Positions 8,648 through 17,034 of a DNA stretch of 64,000 nt are shown here, piece by piece. Below the pieces are notes generated by a model. The model saw nothing but the letters and a program-made list of their open reading frames with translations, had not been told where the DNA came from and did no database searches. The position numbers were made by a program, and so were the translations under genes. The DNA is from Shewanella sp. MR-4 (GTDB lineage: Bacteria > Pseudomonadota > Gammaproteobacteria > Enterobacterales > Shewanellaceae), in contig NC_008321.1 of the NCBI RefSeq assembly GCF_000014685.1, positions 806,001-870,000 of the forward strand, in the 5' to 3' direction. The stretch's first letter is position 1. Every line of letters starts with the position of its first letter.

Positions 8648-9642
8648 TGGTCATTCTCCGCCTTGGGGGCAATGTGTTGACGAATTGGTGAAGTGGTTGA
8701 TGGCGACTGACAATCGGTCGAATCGCCTTTACTAAGTTGAGCCTGAGTGGCCGTAAAGCGTGTTTGATAGCGAAATACGCGTTGTGCGCAGACGTCGATA
8801 CAGCGGCCGCATTGGGTGCAGTCTGGGCTAGCGATCACCGGGTTTTGCCCTTTTAACGCCGGCTTTAATACTTGGCGTTCAGGGCAAACACTAAAGCAGT
8901 CCATGCAGTTATCACAGGCACTGGCTTTGCTGGCAACGATCTTGACCGGGCTCCATTTGCCGATTAAGCCAAACAGGGCGCCTGTTGGACACAGGTGACC
9001 ACACCAAGCGCGCTCGGCGATAAACAGATCCAGCAGAAATATCGCCGCTAAGATCCATAAACCACTGAGACTGCCAAATAACACGGCGCGATAGACTAAG
9101 GGCACAGGGTTAACCCATTCCCAAATCAAGTTGCCCGTGAGCAGTGGCAATAACAGCACGAGAGCCAGCAGGTAATAACGTAAATTGCGCGGTAACTCGC
9201 TGGTGCGAGGGAGGTTCAATTTACGTCTGAGCCAGCTTGCTGCATCGGTAACCAGATTGACCGGACACACCCAACTGCAAAACACCCGGCCACCGGCGAG
9301 GGCATAAAACAGTATGACCAAGGCGGCGCCTATCAGTAGGCTAAGCTCGGGAATATGCCCACTAATGAGCATTTGTAAGCTCACGAGCGGATCGGCAAAG
9401 GGAATGGTATCGAGCAGTAAACTGGCCGATAGATTACCCTTAAATAGCCAAATTCCCAGTAATGGCCCAAGTGCAAATAAGCCTAATAAGCCGAATTGCA
9501 CCGCGCGGCGTAGTAGCAAATATTTGTGTGCGCCAAACCAACCGAGTTCTGCAATGGCTGCGGCATGCTCGCCCTGCATGCGGGCTTTTGAGTTCATGGT
9601 CTGGTTATTCATAGACTTGTTACTCATAGACTCATTGCTCAT
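8644..9642 (-). CDS. napH: Quinol dehydrogenase membrane subunit NapH
   Basis: A 332-residue integral membrane iron-sulfur protein. There are about four membrane helices between residues 45 and 215. Two conserved CxxxCP motifs (CSWVCPVN, CGHLCPTGA) and two C-terminal ferredoxin-type 4Fe-4S clusters (CDNCMDCFSVCP, CTQCGRCIDVC) are visible. With NapG it feeds quinol electrons towards NapB/NapA. The start overlaps the napG stop as ATGA. The N-terminus is odd: four degenerate 15-bp repeats each begin with an in-frame ATG (MSNES, MSNKS, MNNQT, MNSKA), so the true start is ambiguous over about 20 codons. Confidence 0.93.
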   Translation of the reverse strand: MSNESMSNKSMNNQTMNSKARMQGEHAAAIAELGWFGAHKYLLLRRAVQFGLLGLFALGPLLGIWLFKGNLSASLLLDTIPFADPLVSLQMLISGHIPELSLLIGAALVILFYALAGGRVFCSWVCPVNLVTDAASWLRRKLNLPRTSELPRNLRYYLLALVLLLPLLTGNLIWEWVNPVPLVYRAVLFGSLSGLWILAAIFLLDLFIAERAWCGHLCPTGALFGLIGKWSPVKIVASKASACDNCMDCFSVCPERQVLKPALKGQNPVIASPDCTQCGRCIDVCAQRVFRYQTRFTATQAQLSKGDSTDCQSPSTTSPIRQHIAPKAENDQ

Positions 9643-10373
9643 AACGTCAGCCCCTTATTCAACATCTCTAAGGTAGTTTCTTCGGTGTTGATATAAGTGT
9701 CATGCGCCGCCGCTTTACCGAGCGCCAGAGCGGTCGGTAACACCTTAATCGCGGCCGTGTCGAGCACGCAGGCATGCTCGCATTTACCGCAACCCGTGCA
9801 GGTATTGCTGTTGACTGTGGGTAAAAACATGGCGTGGTGATCGCTATGTTGATTGCGTTGGCGTTCTAAGGTGATGGCATTGTCGATTAACGGACAAACC
9901 CGATAACAGACGTCACAACGTAATCCCTTAAAGTTTAGGCAGTTTTTCTCATCTATCAGTACCGCAACACCCATCTTAGCATCGCTAATTTGCTCAAGTT
10001 GAGGATCAAGCGCGCCCGATGGGCAGGCTTTGATGCAGGGAATATCCTCACACATTTCGCAGGGAATGCGTCTTGCAGTAAAGAATGGCGTGCCAGTGGC
10101 GGCGCCATCAAACCAACGTGCCAGCGATAGGGTGTCGTAGGGACAGGCCTCGACACACAAACCGCAACGCACACAGGCGGAGAGAAAATCGCTTTCTTCA
10201 AGGGCGCCCGGCGGTCTGCAAGCTTGGGGGGCGAGCTGGCTTTGGCTTTTTGCCGTGGCCGTCAAGCCTAATCCCACGAGCCCCATCACGCAGCCAGCCT
10301 TAGCCGTCGTTGCCAAAAACTGGCGACGGTTGACTTGCTTGACTGTGAATGGACTCTTCACTTGCTGACTCAC
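9639..10373 (-). CDS. napG: Ferredoxin-type protein NapG
   Basis: A 244-residue periplasmic iron-sulfur protein exported by the Tat pathway. A twin-arginine signal, NRRQFLATTAKAG, occupies residues about 15-27. Four 4Fe-4S cysteine clusters follow, including CVRCGLCVEACP, CEMCEDIPCIKACP, CDVCYRVCP and CTGCGKCEHAC. It partners NapH in the quinol-oxidising NapGH module. It lies 51 bases downstream of napA and overlaps napH by four bases. Confidence 0.94.
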   Translation of the reverse strand: MSQQVKSPFTVKQVNRRQFLATTAKAGCVMGLVGLGLTATAKSQSQLAPQACRPPGALEESDFLSACVRCGLCVEACPYDTLSLARWFDGAATGTPFFTARRIPCEMCEDIPCIKACPSGALDPQLEQISDAKMGVAVLIDEKNCLNFKGLRCDVCYRVCPLIDNAITLERQRNQHSDHHAMFLPTVNSNTCTGCGKCEHACVLDTAAIKVLPTALALGKAAAHDTYINTEETTLEMLNKGLTL

Positions 10374-10424
10374 CTTAGCACTCCTTAATCGCTTTCAAAT
10401 ACGCTTATCGCTATCAAATGAGGC

Positions 10425-12905
10425 TTAGGCCTTCATCACTTTAACGGGACACTTCTTAAAGTCAGTTTCTTTTGACAGTGGATCGGTTGCATCCAGAATC
10501 AACTTATTAACTAACTGACGCGCATCGAAGAAGGGCATAAACACCACGCCGCGTGGCGGTTTGTTACGACCTTTGGTTTCGACACGGGTTTTGACCTCAC
10601 CACGGGGGGATGCGACTAGCACTTCATCACCACGTTGCAGACCACGGGCCTTAGCGTCTTCAGGATGCATAAAGATTTGTGCATCGGGGTAAGCGCGGTA
10701 CAGTTCAGGTACACGGGCGGTCATCGAACCTGTATGCCAGTGTTCGAGTACACGGCCGGTAGACATCCACAGATCGTATTCTTCATTTGGCTCTTCTGCT
10801 GCAGGCTCGTAGGGCAGGGCGAAAATCACCGCTTTGCCATCGGGTTTACCGTAGAACTTGTAGCCTTCACCTGCCTTCACATAAGGATCGCTACCTTCAA
10901 CGAAGCGGCGCAGGGTTTCTTTGCCCTCAACCACAGGCCAGCGTAGGCCGCGGGTTTCGTGGTAACGGTCGAAGTCGGCTAAGTCATGGCCATGGCCGCG
11001 ACCGAAGGCGGCGTATTCTTCGAAAATGCCTTTTTGTAGATAGAAGCCAAAGTGCGCGCTTTCATCGTTTAAGTCGCCCTTACAATCTGTGGTCGGGAAC
11101 TTGTTGATGACGCCGTTGGCAAACAGCACTTCATAAAGCGTTTTGTCAGCGTATTCAGGTTGCTTGGCGATAAGCTCAGCAGGCCACACTTCAGACACTT
11201 TAAAGCGTTTTGAAAACTCGACTAATTGCCACAGATCCGATTTAGCCCCTTCTGGCGCTTTGACCTGTTGATGCCACATATGGGTGCGGCGCTCGGCGTT
11301 ACCATAGGCTCCTTCTTTTTCTACCCACATGGCGGTAGGCAGGATTAAGTCGGCGGCCATGGCGGTGACGGTTGGGTATGGATCGGATACCACGATAAAG
11401 TTTTCTGGGTTACGGAAACCTGGGTAGATTTCATCGTTGATATTCGGACCCGCCTGCATATTGTTGGTACACATGGTCCAATAGCAGTTGAGTTTACCGT
11501 CTTTGAGCATGCGGCTTTGCAGCACGGCATGGAAGCCAGGTTTTGGCGGAATGGTGCCTTCTGGTACCTGCCACACTTTTTCGGTGATGGCGCGGTGTGC
11601 ATCGTTAGCCACTACCATATCTGCAGGTAAGCGGTGGGCGAAGGTACCGACTTCACGGGCAGTACCACAGGCCGAAGGTTGACCCGTTAATGAGAATGGG
11701 CTGTTACCTGGGGTGGCGATTTTACCTGTGAGTAAGTGGATGTTGTAGAGCATGTTGTTTGCCCATACGCCACGTACGTGTTGGTTGATCCCCATGGTCC
11801 ACAGACTCATGACTTTTACCTTAGGATCGGCATAGGCCTTAGCTAAGGTTTCTAATTTTTCAGGCTCTACACCACTCATCTTCGCCGCATATTCCAGCGT
11901 ATAAGTGCTGACGAACTTAGCGTATTCTTCGAAGCTGATAGGGCTGGATTTACCATTGCCTGGGTTTTTAGCTTTCTTCTCTAACGGATGATCTGGACGC
12001 AGGCCATAACCGATATCATCCACACCAAGGGCAAACTTAGTATGCTTAGTCACAAAGTCGGTATTCACGGCTTTGTTTTGAATGATGTAGTTAGCAATAA
12101 AGTTGAGGATCACTAAGTCTGACTGTGGGCGGAACACCATAGGGTTGTCCGCTAAGTCGAAGCTGCGGTTCTCGAAGGTGGAGAGTACGTGTACGCGGCA
12201 GTCTTTGTGGCTTAAGCGGCGGTCGGATAAACGCGCCCACAGGATCGGGTGCATCTCGGCCATGTTGGCGCCCCAGAGCACAAAGTGATCGGCGGCTTCT
12301 AAGTCATCGTAACAACCCATAGGCTCGTCGATACCGAAGGTACGCATAAAGCCACCTACGGCCGATGCCATACAATGGCGGGCATTAGGGTCGATATTGT
12401 TAGTGAGGAAACCGGCCTTATGTAATTTAGAGGCGGCATAACCTTCCCAAATGGTCCATTGGCCAGAACCGAACATACCGACTGAGGTTGGTCCCTTAGT
12501 GGCGATGCTGTGTTTCCACTTAGCGGCCATAGTATCTAAGGCGACATCCCAGCTAACTGGGGTAAATTCGCCTTCTTTGTGGTATTTGCCCTCTTTCATC
12601 CGCAGCAGCGGCGTGGTTAATCTGTCCTTGCCGTACATGATTTTCGACAGGAAGTAACCCTTAATACAGTTCAAACCACGGTTAACAGGGCTTTCAGGAT
12701 CGCCCTTAGTGGCGACCACTTTACCCGCTTTGGTACCAACTAATACGCTACAACCCACACCGCAAAAACGGCAGGGCGCTTTATCCCACTTAATATTATC
12801 TGACTCGGCGGCTTCGACCATCTTCACGGGAAGCGTGACGCCAACGGCTGTGGCAGCGGCAACCGCTGCGTTAGCCTTGAGAAACTCGCGGCGGCTAATG
12901 CTCAT
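10425..12905 (-). CDS. napA: Periplasmic nitrate reductase catalytic subunit NapA
   Basis: An 826-residue molybdenum bis-MGD enzyme that reduces nitrate to nitrite in the periplasm. The Tat signal SRREFLK is at residues 4-10. The N-terminal 4Fe-4S cluster is CRFCGVGC plus a later Cys (about residues 46-80). The molybdenum-ligand cysteine lies in ARHCMASAV (about residue 178). The C-terminal molydopterin-dinucleotide-binding domain contains TGRVLEHWHTGSMT. Length is normal for NapA. The ATG overlaps the napD stop as ATGA. NapD should bind its Tat signal before export. Confidence 0.97.
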   Translation of the reverse strand: MSISRREFLKANAAVAAATAVGVTLPVKMVEAAESDNIKWDKAPCRFCGVGCSVLVGTKAGKVVATKGDPESPVNRGLNCIKGYFLSKIMYGKDRLTTPLLRMKEGKYHKEGEFTPVSWDVALDTMAAKWKHSIATKGPTSVGMFGSGQWTIWEGYAASKLHKAGFLTNNIDPNARHCMASAVGGFMRTFGIDEPMGCYDDLEAADHFVLWGANMAEMHPILWARLSDRRLSHKDCRVHVLSTFENRSFDLADNPMVFRPQSDLVILNFIANYIIQNKAVNTDFVTKHTKFALGVDDIGYGLRPDHPLEKKAKNPGNGKSSPISFEEYAKFVSTYTLEYAAKMSGVEPEKLETLAKAYADPKVKVMSLWTMGINQHVRGVWANNMLYNIHLLTGKIATPGNSPFSLTGQPSACGTAREVGTFAHRLPADMVVANDAHRAITEKVWQVPEGTIPPKPGFHAVLQSRMLKDGKLNCYWTMCTNNMQAGPNINDEIYPGFRNPENFIVVSDPYPTVTAMAADLILPTAMWVEKEGAYGNAERRTHMWHQQVKAPEGAKSDLWQLVEFSKRFKVSEVWPAELIAKQPEYADKTLYEVLFANGVINKFPTTDCKGDLNDESAHFGFYLQKGIFEEYAAFGRGHGHDLADFDRYHETRGLRWPVVEGKETLRRFVEGSDPYVKAGEGYKFYGKPDGKAVIFALPYEPAAEEPNEEYDLWMSTGRVLEHWHTGSMTARVPELYRAYPDAQIFMHPEDAKARGLQRGDEVLVASPRGEVKTRVETKGRNKPPRGVVFMPFFDARQLVNKLILDATDPLSKETDFKKCPVKVMKA

Positions 12906-13186
12906 AGTGTTTCCTCACTCTCTTGTTCTAACAGTTTTTGTTCTAGGGGTTCTACTTGGTGGTAAATCAAACTGGCGGATAGCACGCCGGACAGGGCATT
13001 GATGGCTTCAACATTGTCGAGAATGGCTTTTTGGCTATTCCCTTCGAGAGTAATGACCAACTTACCTTCGGGGGAAATGGCGTGGATATCGCAACCATTT
13101 AACGCGGCAATATCGATCTCAACCTGTTGTAAGGCATTGGGGGCGGCATGTACCACAAGACTGGTGACATGGTATTCCTGACTCAT
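12902..13186 (-). CDS. napD: NapA maturation chaperone NapD
   Basis: A 94-residue cytoplasmic chaperone that binds the NapA Tat signal and prevents premature export. The start at 13186 (MSQEYHVTSLVV) was chosen because AAAGGT lies seven bases upstream; an in-frame TTG at 13246 would add 20 unsupported residues. It is the first gene of the napDAGHB operon. The order without napE, napF or napC is the form known from Shewanella, where the tetraheme quinol oxidase CymA replaces NapC. Confidence 0.9.
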   Translation of the reverse strand: MSQEYHVTSLVVHAAPNALQQVEIDIAALNGCDIHAISPEGKLVITLEGNSQKAILDNVEAINALSGVLSASLIYHQVEPLEQKLLEQESEETL

Positions 13187-13216
13187 AGCAGTACCTTTAT
13201 CTTGAGATTCATTCAG

Positions 13217-13230
13217 TTGATTTCGATAAA
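13217..13230 (-). promoter_or_regulatory. Candidate FNR/EtrA-type site upstream of napD
   Basis: TTGATTTCGATAAA matches the FNR consensus TTGAT-N4-ATCAA at nine of ten positions. It sits 31-44 bases before the napD start. EtrA and CRP are the anaerobic regulators known in Shewanella; which binds here is inference. Confidence 0.45.
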
Positions 13231-13288
13231 TATCGCGACAACTCAATGTGGATAACTGTGAGTCTAGACCTGATAAAAATTGTGGGTA

Positions 13289-13304
13289 TACCTCACAAGA
13301 GGTA
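13289..13304 (-). promoter_or_regulatory. Candidate NarP (NarL-type) 7-2-7 operator of the nap operon
   Basis: TACCTCACAAGAGGTA is an inverted pair of NarL/NarP heptamers spaced by two bases, matching the TACYYMT-N2-AKRRGTA consensus at 13 of 14 positions. It lies about 103-118 bases upstream of napD, an expected position for an activator of nitrate respiration. Confidence 0.6.
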
Positions 13305-13426
13305 TTGGCGGGGATAGTCGATCGGGATCAAAGTTTTGCGCGTGATCTAACTCTCAGTTTGAAATTTAAACAATCCCTATCCCTTTGGAGAGGGAGTCGG
13401 CGGGTGACTTAAGCGGGGGATTAGGC

Positions 13427-15052
13427 CTATAAATATTGCCATTGCTTGAGCAGGATGACCGCGGGCTTAGCGTTACCTTCGCCTAAGTCGGCTGCGCCTA
13501 AGGCATTGTCATAGTGGATTTTTCCATTTCCGGTCGCTGTGATGGATTTGCCCCTCACCGAGCCGAAAATCTCAGGGCCGCCGGGGAGATTGACCTTAGA
13601 TTTGGGTGCGTAGAGCGCGGCGTAAATTGGCACGTTACCGCTAACAGTCACATCCTTATCCGAACCAGAAAAAATAGACAGTGGCGGCTTGTTGCTGTCG
13701 GTCAGGGTTTGCCCTTTAATGTTATTGCCGTTATTTGTCCCCGCCGTAAAGGCGACCTCACCGCCAACAAACAGGGTAAGGCTCGAGCCTGGGGCAATAT
13801 TTAGCTGATTCGAGCCACTCATCTTAAAGTCACCATTGACTATCAGGGTGACATCGCCACCACTGATATTGAGTACCCCATCGGCACTCATGATTAAGCT
13901 ATCGAGGTTATATACTGGCGTTTCACTGCCGAAAATGTTTTCTGATGTGGGGGTTAGGCTGGGGAAATAATCACCTTTCCAGCCGAGTTCGGTCTTACTC
14001 GACCCCGTTGGCGTGATAGTGACATTAGCGTTGGAATCAATGGTCCGTGCGCCGTTATTGGGCATCTTAAAGCCGCCCATCACAGCGCCTATATCCAATG
14101 GATCGCAGGATTTTGCGGGCAAGGGGGGCAAGTTGGGGCGCGCGTTGACTAAGTTACCAATCTGACTATCTTGATGGAAGTTACCGTCGCCACCATATTG
14201 CAGTGTGCCATTCACTTGGGCTTTGGGCGCCGTGGCGGCATTGTTATTGGCTTTGACTGAGCCTTCCACCGTGCCGCTATTGGCCAAGTTAAAGTTATTA
14301 CCCGCTGCGATATTTCCACTGATGGTCCCCGCGCCTAGGGTGACATCATTATTGGCCTGAATGCTGCCATGAATATCCGCCGAACCCGTGAGGGTTACGC
14401 TGCCGGTGGCACTGACATCGCCATAAATCGGCGCGCTACCCGTGAGCGTAATATTGGCATTGGGCTCTATGGTCGTGACATTGCCTTTGCCGTGTTGATT
14501 AAGCTCACTGCCACCTTGGCCGTTACTGATGCTTTCGCCATAGGCGCCTTTACGGGAATCGTAGCCATCGATGCTACTGCTGCCGGTTAAATTTAAGCTC
14601 TCGCAGGACACAATCGCATCATTGAAAATTGTGTTTCCGTGACTGCCCTGCAGTGTGAACTGGGCATTGAGTTTGGCCTCGCCTTCTAAATGATTGCCAC
14701 GACTGTCGAGGCTAAGATCGGCCCCGGCGATTTGGCCGTTTTCGAGGGCATAGCTGCTGCCTTCGAGGCTGCCATCGGCTTCGGCGGGGAGTTGCTCATA
14801 AAGGGTTTGCAGGCCTTGATTAGGCGCGCGCTGTAGCTGAGTCTTGAGTTGGTTGTAGCTCTCGTGCATCCCCTGTTCGGCGAGTAGCTGCGCATTGACC
14901 TGCTTTTGAAAGTTACCGCTCAGTCGCTCTTGCACTAGATTATCCCTGAGCGAGGTGACCACCAGCAAACTCGCTAACAGACTGAAGACCAAGACGATAA
15001 GCAGTACCGCGCCGTGTTCCTTGTTGCCTAAAGCTGGTCTTAGATTATCCAT
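13427..15052 (-). CDS. PilX-like minor pilin component with long beta-solenoid-like C-terminus
   Basis: A 541-residue protein. The N-terminus (GAVLLIVLVFSLLASLLVVTSL, split here as residues 14-35) is a PilX-type hydrophobic helix followed by the conserved ERLSGN region (about 43-48). Typical PilX proteins are under 200 residues. Here about 370 residues follow, rich in G, N, S and T with short repeating strands such as GSAPIYGDVSATGSVTLTG, resembling polymer-forming/bactofilin-like beta-helices. It is the last gene of the minor-pilin operon, where pilY1 would often be found. Role in pilus priming or surface adhesion is inferred. Confidence 0.75.
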   Translation of the reverse strand: MDNLRPALGNKEHGAVLLIVLVFSLLASLLVVTSLRDNLVQERLSGNFQKQVNAQLLAEQGMHESYNQLKTQLQRAPNQGLQTLYEQLPAEADGSLEGSSYALENGQIAGADLSLDSRGNHLEGEAKLNAQFTLQGSHGNTIFNDAIVSCESLNLTGSSSIDGYDSRKGAYGESISNGQGGSELNQHGKGNVTTIEPNANITLTGSAPIYGDVSATGSVTLTGSADIHGSIQANNDVTLGAGTISGNIAAGNNFNLANSGTVEGSVKANNNAATAPKAQVNGTLQYGGDGNFHQDSQIGNLVNARPNLPPLPAKSCDPLDIGAVMGGFKMPNNGARTIDSNANVTITPTGSSKTELGWKGDYFPSLTPTSENIFGSETPVYNLDSLIMSADGVLNISGGDVTLIVNGDFKMSGSNQLNIAPGSSLTLFVGGEVAFTAGTNNGNNIKGQTLTDSNKPPLSIFSGSDKDVTVSGNVPIYAALYAPKSKVNLPGGPEIFGSVRGKSITATGNGKIHYDNALGAADLGEGNAKPAVILLKQWQYL

Positions 15053-15067
15053 TATGGCTTCCTTGCT

Positions 15068-15610
15068 TTATGGGTTCTGTTGGCTGTTGAGGGCTTGTTG
15101 CCATAGGGGTTTACGCAGGGCGATATCGAGCTGGATCCCTTGGCCATATTGCGCGGGGAGTTTTTCGGGCTTGAGTATTACAGTCACCAGTTCGCCATTC
15201 AGTGTAAAACGGGTCGATTCTAGCCCCGTGAGTAACACCTGGGCGCCATCGCCGTCGTCACAGCTTAAATTAGGGGCGTTAAAACGGTAGGTTTCGTTGT
15301 AATCACTGGTTTTGCTGGTTCCTAGGCAAGTTAAACTCGGTTGGGCTGGGGATGCTGCAACTGCCAGCACTAACTCATTCGCGCTGAGGGATACGATATT
15401 TGAGGCACGTTTGACGCTCTTGCTGAGGCTAAGGGTGGCGTATCTCAGCGCATCGGCAGCGTTTTCGAGGCGTTTACTTTCTTCAACAGTGGCCTTGAGC
15501 GGGGCGAAAAAGTTGACCACGGCCAGCATAATAATCAGCCCAAGCACCATAGCGATCATCAGCTCAGATAAGCTAAAGCCCGCTTGCTGTTTTTTCGCGC
15601 TTAAGGACAT
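15068..15610 (-). CDS. Type IV minor pilin PilW-like
   Basis: A 180-residue prepilin. The class III signal is QQAG/FSLSELM, cleaved before Phe, with the hydrophobic helix MIAMVLGLIIMLAVVNFF. The start at 15610 is preferred because AGGTG lies six bases upstream; ATG 15625 has no ribosome-binding site. Disulfide-type cysteines occur in the C-terminal half (SLTCLGTS, LSCDDG). It should join the minor pilin complex that initiates pilus assembly. It lies between pilV and the pilX-like gene. Confidence 0.8.
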   Translation of the reverse strand: MSLSAKKQQAGFSLSELMIAMVLGLIIMLAVVNFFAPLKATVEESKRLENAADALRYATLSLSKSVKRASNIVSLSANELVLAVAASPAQPSLTCLGTSKTSDYNETYRFNAPNLSCDDGDGAQVLLTGLESTRFTLNGELVTVILKPEKLPAQYGQGIQLDIALRKPLWQQALNSQQNP

Positions 15611-15612
15611 AG

Positions 15613-16020
15613 CTACACCTGACATAAGTGCGGAAAGCTGGCGTTGAGGCTCACACTGTTATTGTCCTCAATGCGGCCGTCCTGCCAAGTCACAGTGATG
15701 GGCATAGTGTCTTGATAAGTGTTCGGTAACACTAAGCTGTAACCGCTGGGCATATCTTGGCTGAGGCTGGCCCTAAAATTGACATCCTCAAAGCGTGCGG
15801 GTTGGCGCTGAATATCGCAGATCCTCGGCCAGATCCTTTCAATGGCATTCTGCGCTTGAATGGTGGCGACCGTATACTGGAAGCTATTGGTCGCATGCTG
15901 CAATGAAGATAGCTGAGCTTTGCCGAGCGCCAGCAACGAAGTGACCGAAACCACTAATGAAATCAGCACTTCGGTCATGGTAAAGCCTTGTTGTTTCTCA
16001 CTCAGCACCATTATGCGCAT
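15613..16020 (-). CDS. Type IV minor pilin PilV-like
   Basis: About 135 residues with the prepilin motif QQG/FTMTEVLISLVVSV and a short C-terminal domain. Two starts are close together: ATG 16020 (AGGAGG four bases upstream) and ATG 16011, which overlaps the fimT stop as TAATG. Either way translation is coupled to fimT. The family initiates pilus assembly with PilW/PilX and can pass through to the pilus tip. Confidence 0.8.
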   Translation of the reverse strand: MRIMVLSEKQQGFTMTEVLISLVVSVTSLLALGKAQLSSLQHATNSFQYTVATIQAQNAIERIWPRICDIQRQPARFEDVNFRASLSQDMPSGYSLVLPNTYQDTMPITVTWQDGRIEDNNSVSLNASFPHLCQV

Positions 16021-16445
16021 GCCGCCTCCTGTAGATAACTTTGCCCGCTTGGCAATATGCATAGATTGAGCGTTTCGCCTTGGGTGTTTTCGAGGCTCAT
16101 CTGGGTTTTAGTGGTGTTGCCTGTCGCATTGATATTGAGGGTGTTAAAGCCATCGATGCTGACGCCGCGGTTAGATGGGCTAAAGACTTTAAGTTGTTCC
16201 TGATTGCTGATAACTAGCCAGCGTCCATCTTCTGTCGCTTCCAGTGTCACCGCCTGATTGCGCTTGATGGCCTCCCCACGGGCGAATTTATAACTGGAGA
16301 TCAATTCATTCGCTGTGCTGGTGAGGCTTTCTCTGGCGATCAAATCCCGATAGGAAGGCAGGGCGATGCTCGCCAAGATACCTATGATGGCAATCGCGAC
16401 CATTAACTCGACTAAGGTGAAACCCGCATTAGTGCGACTTGCCAT
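16011..16445 (-). CDS. Type IV minor pilin FimT/GspH-like
   Basis: A 144-residue prepilin with the cleavage motif TNAG/FTLVELMVAIAIIG and a GspH/FimT-like domain (LPSYRDLIARESLTSTANEL, ending SGQSYLQEAACA). The start at 16445 follows the upstream pilin stop by one base. A longer frame to 16484 exists but would overlap that gene and push the pilin signal inward. Confidence 0.82.
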   Translation of the reverse strand: MASRTNAGFTLVELMVAIAIIGILASIALPSYRDLIARESLTSTANELISSYKFARGEAIKRNQAVTLEATEDGRWLVISNQEQLKVFSPSNRGVSIDGFNTLNINATGNTTKTQMSLENTQGETLNLCILPSGQSYLQEAACA

Positions 16446-16446
16446 C

Positions 16447-16818
16447 TTAGTGGGTCCAGCAATGGGTTGCGGGGGCGCGTACACCTTTATGATCGAGGCT
16501 TAAGGTACCGCAGGAATCCGATTGACGACTGGTGGGGACGGCCTTGAGGCTAAAACCTAATTTATCCGCCGTGGGCGTGTAGCTAAAACTGTAATAGGCA
16601 CTGTTGGTTAAACTCTGCGAAGCGGGATACAGGCCGTTGCGGGAATAATGCCGCTCGAGCGCTTGGGCGCTACTGACGAGATATTGCTGCGCATCGAAGC
16701 GTCGACCCTGTTTTAAGTACTCATTAAACGAAGGAATCGCAATGGCGGCAAGGATGCCAATAATGGCGACGGCGATCATCAGTTCAATCAGGGTAAACCC
16801 TTTACGTAAAGCGCTCAT
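16447..16818 (-). CDS. Type IV pilin PilE-like
   Basis: A 123-residue pilin with the textbook N-terminus RKG/FTLIELMIAVAIIG, the conserved Glu5 and a C-terminal disulfide pair (SDSCGTLSL, ATHCWTH). A strong Shine-Dalgarno GGGAGG precedes ATG. It is the first gene of the five-gene operon (pilE-like, fimT, pilV, pilW, pilX). It is short for a major pilin, so a minor pilin PilE of the Pseudomonas type is more likely. Confidence 0.85.
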   Translation of the reverse strand: MSALRKGFTLIELMIAVAIIGILAAIAIPSFNEYLKQGRRFDAQQYLVSSAQALERHYSRNGLYPASQSLTNSAYYSFSYTPTADKLGFSLKAVPTSRQSDSCGTLSLDHKGVRAPATHCWTH

Positions 16819-17034
16819 CCACCCCTCCCTGTGTTATTGAACTGAATAGAATCGTCCGTAAACTCGATAACTATCTTGTTGTTTTAATTGTTTTGACAAC
16901 GTTGTCATATCAATTTATTGGGATTTTGATCGAAATGCAATCACTGAGTGAAAATTCAACAGCATTTGCAATCGATAGTATGAGAATGGAAAGTGTTAAG
17001 TGGCTTTACTTGAGAGGCTAATCACATTCGGACA

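Noticed and set aside
13281..13299. CRP-like site TGTGG-N7-TCACA before napD
   Set aside because: The spacer is seven rather than six bases and one half-site is imperfect; it overlaps the better NarP palindrome.
14369..14590. Antisense ORF within the pilX-like gene
   Set aside because: It is a shadow frame caused by the repetitive G/N/S/T-rich coding sequence.
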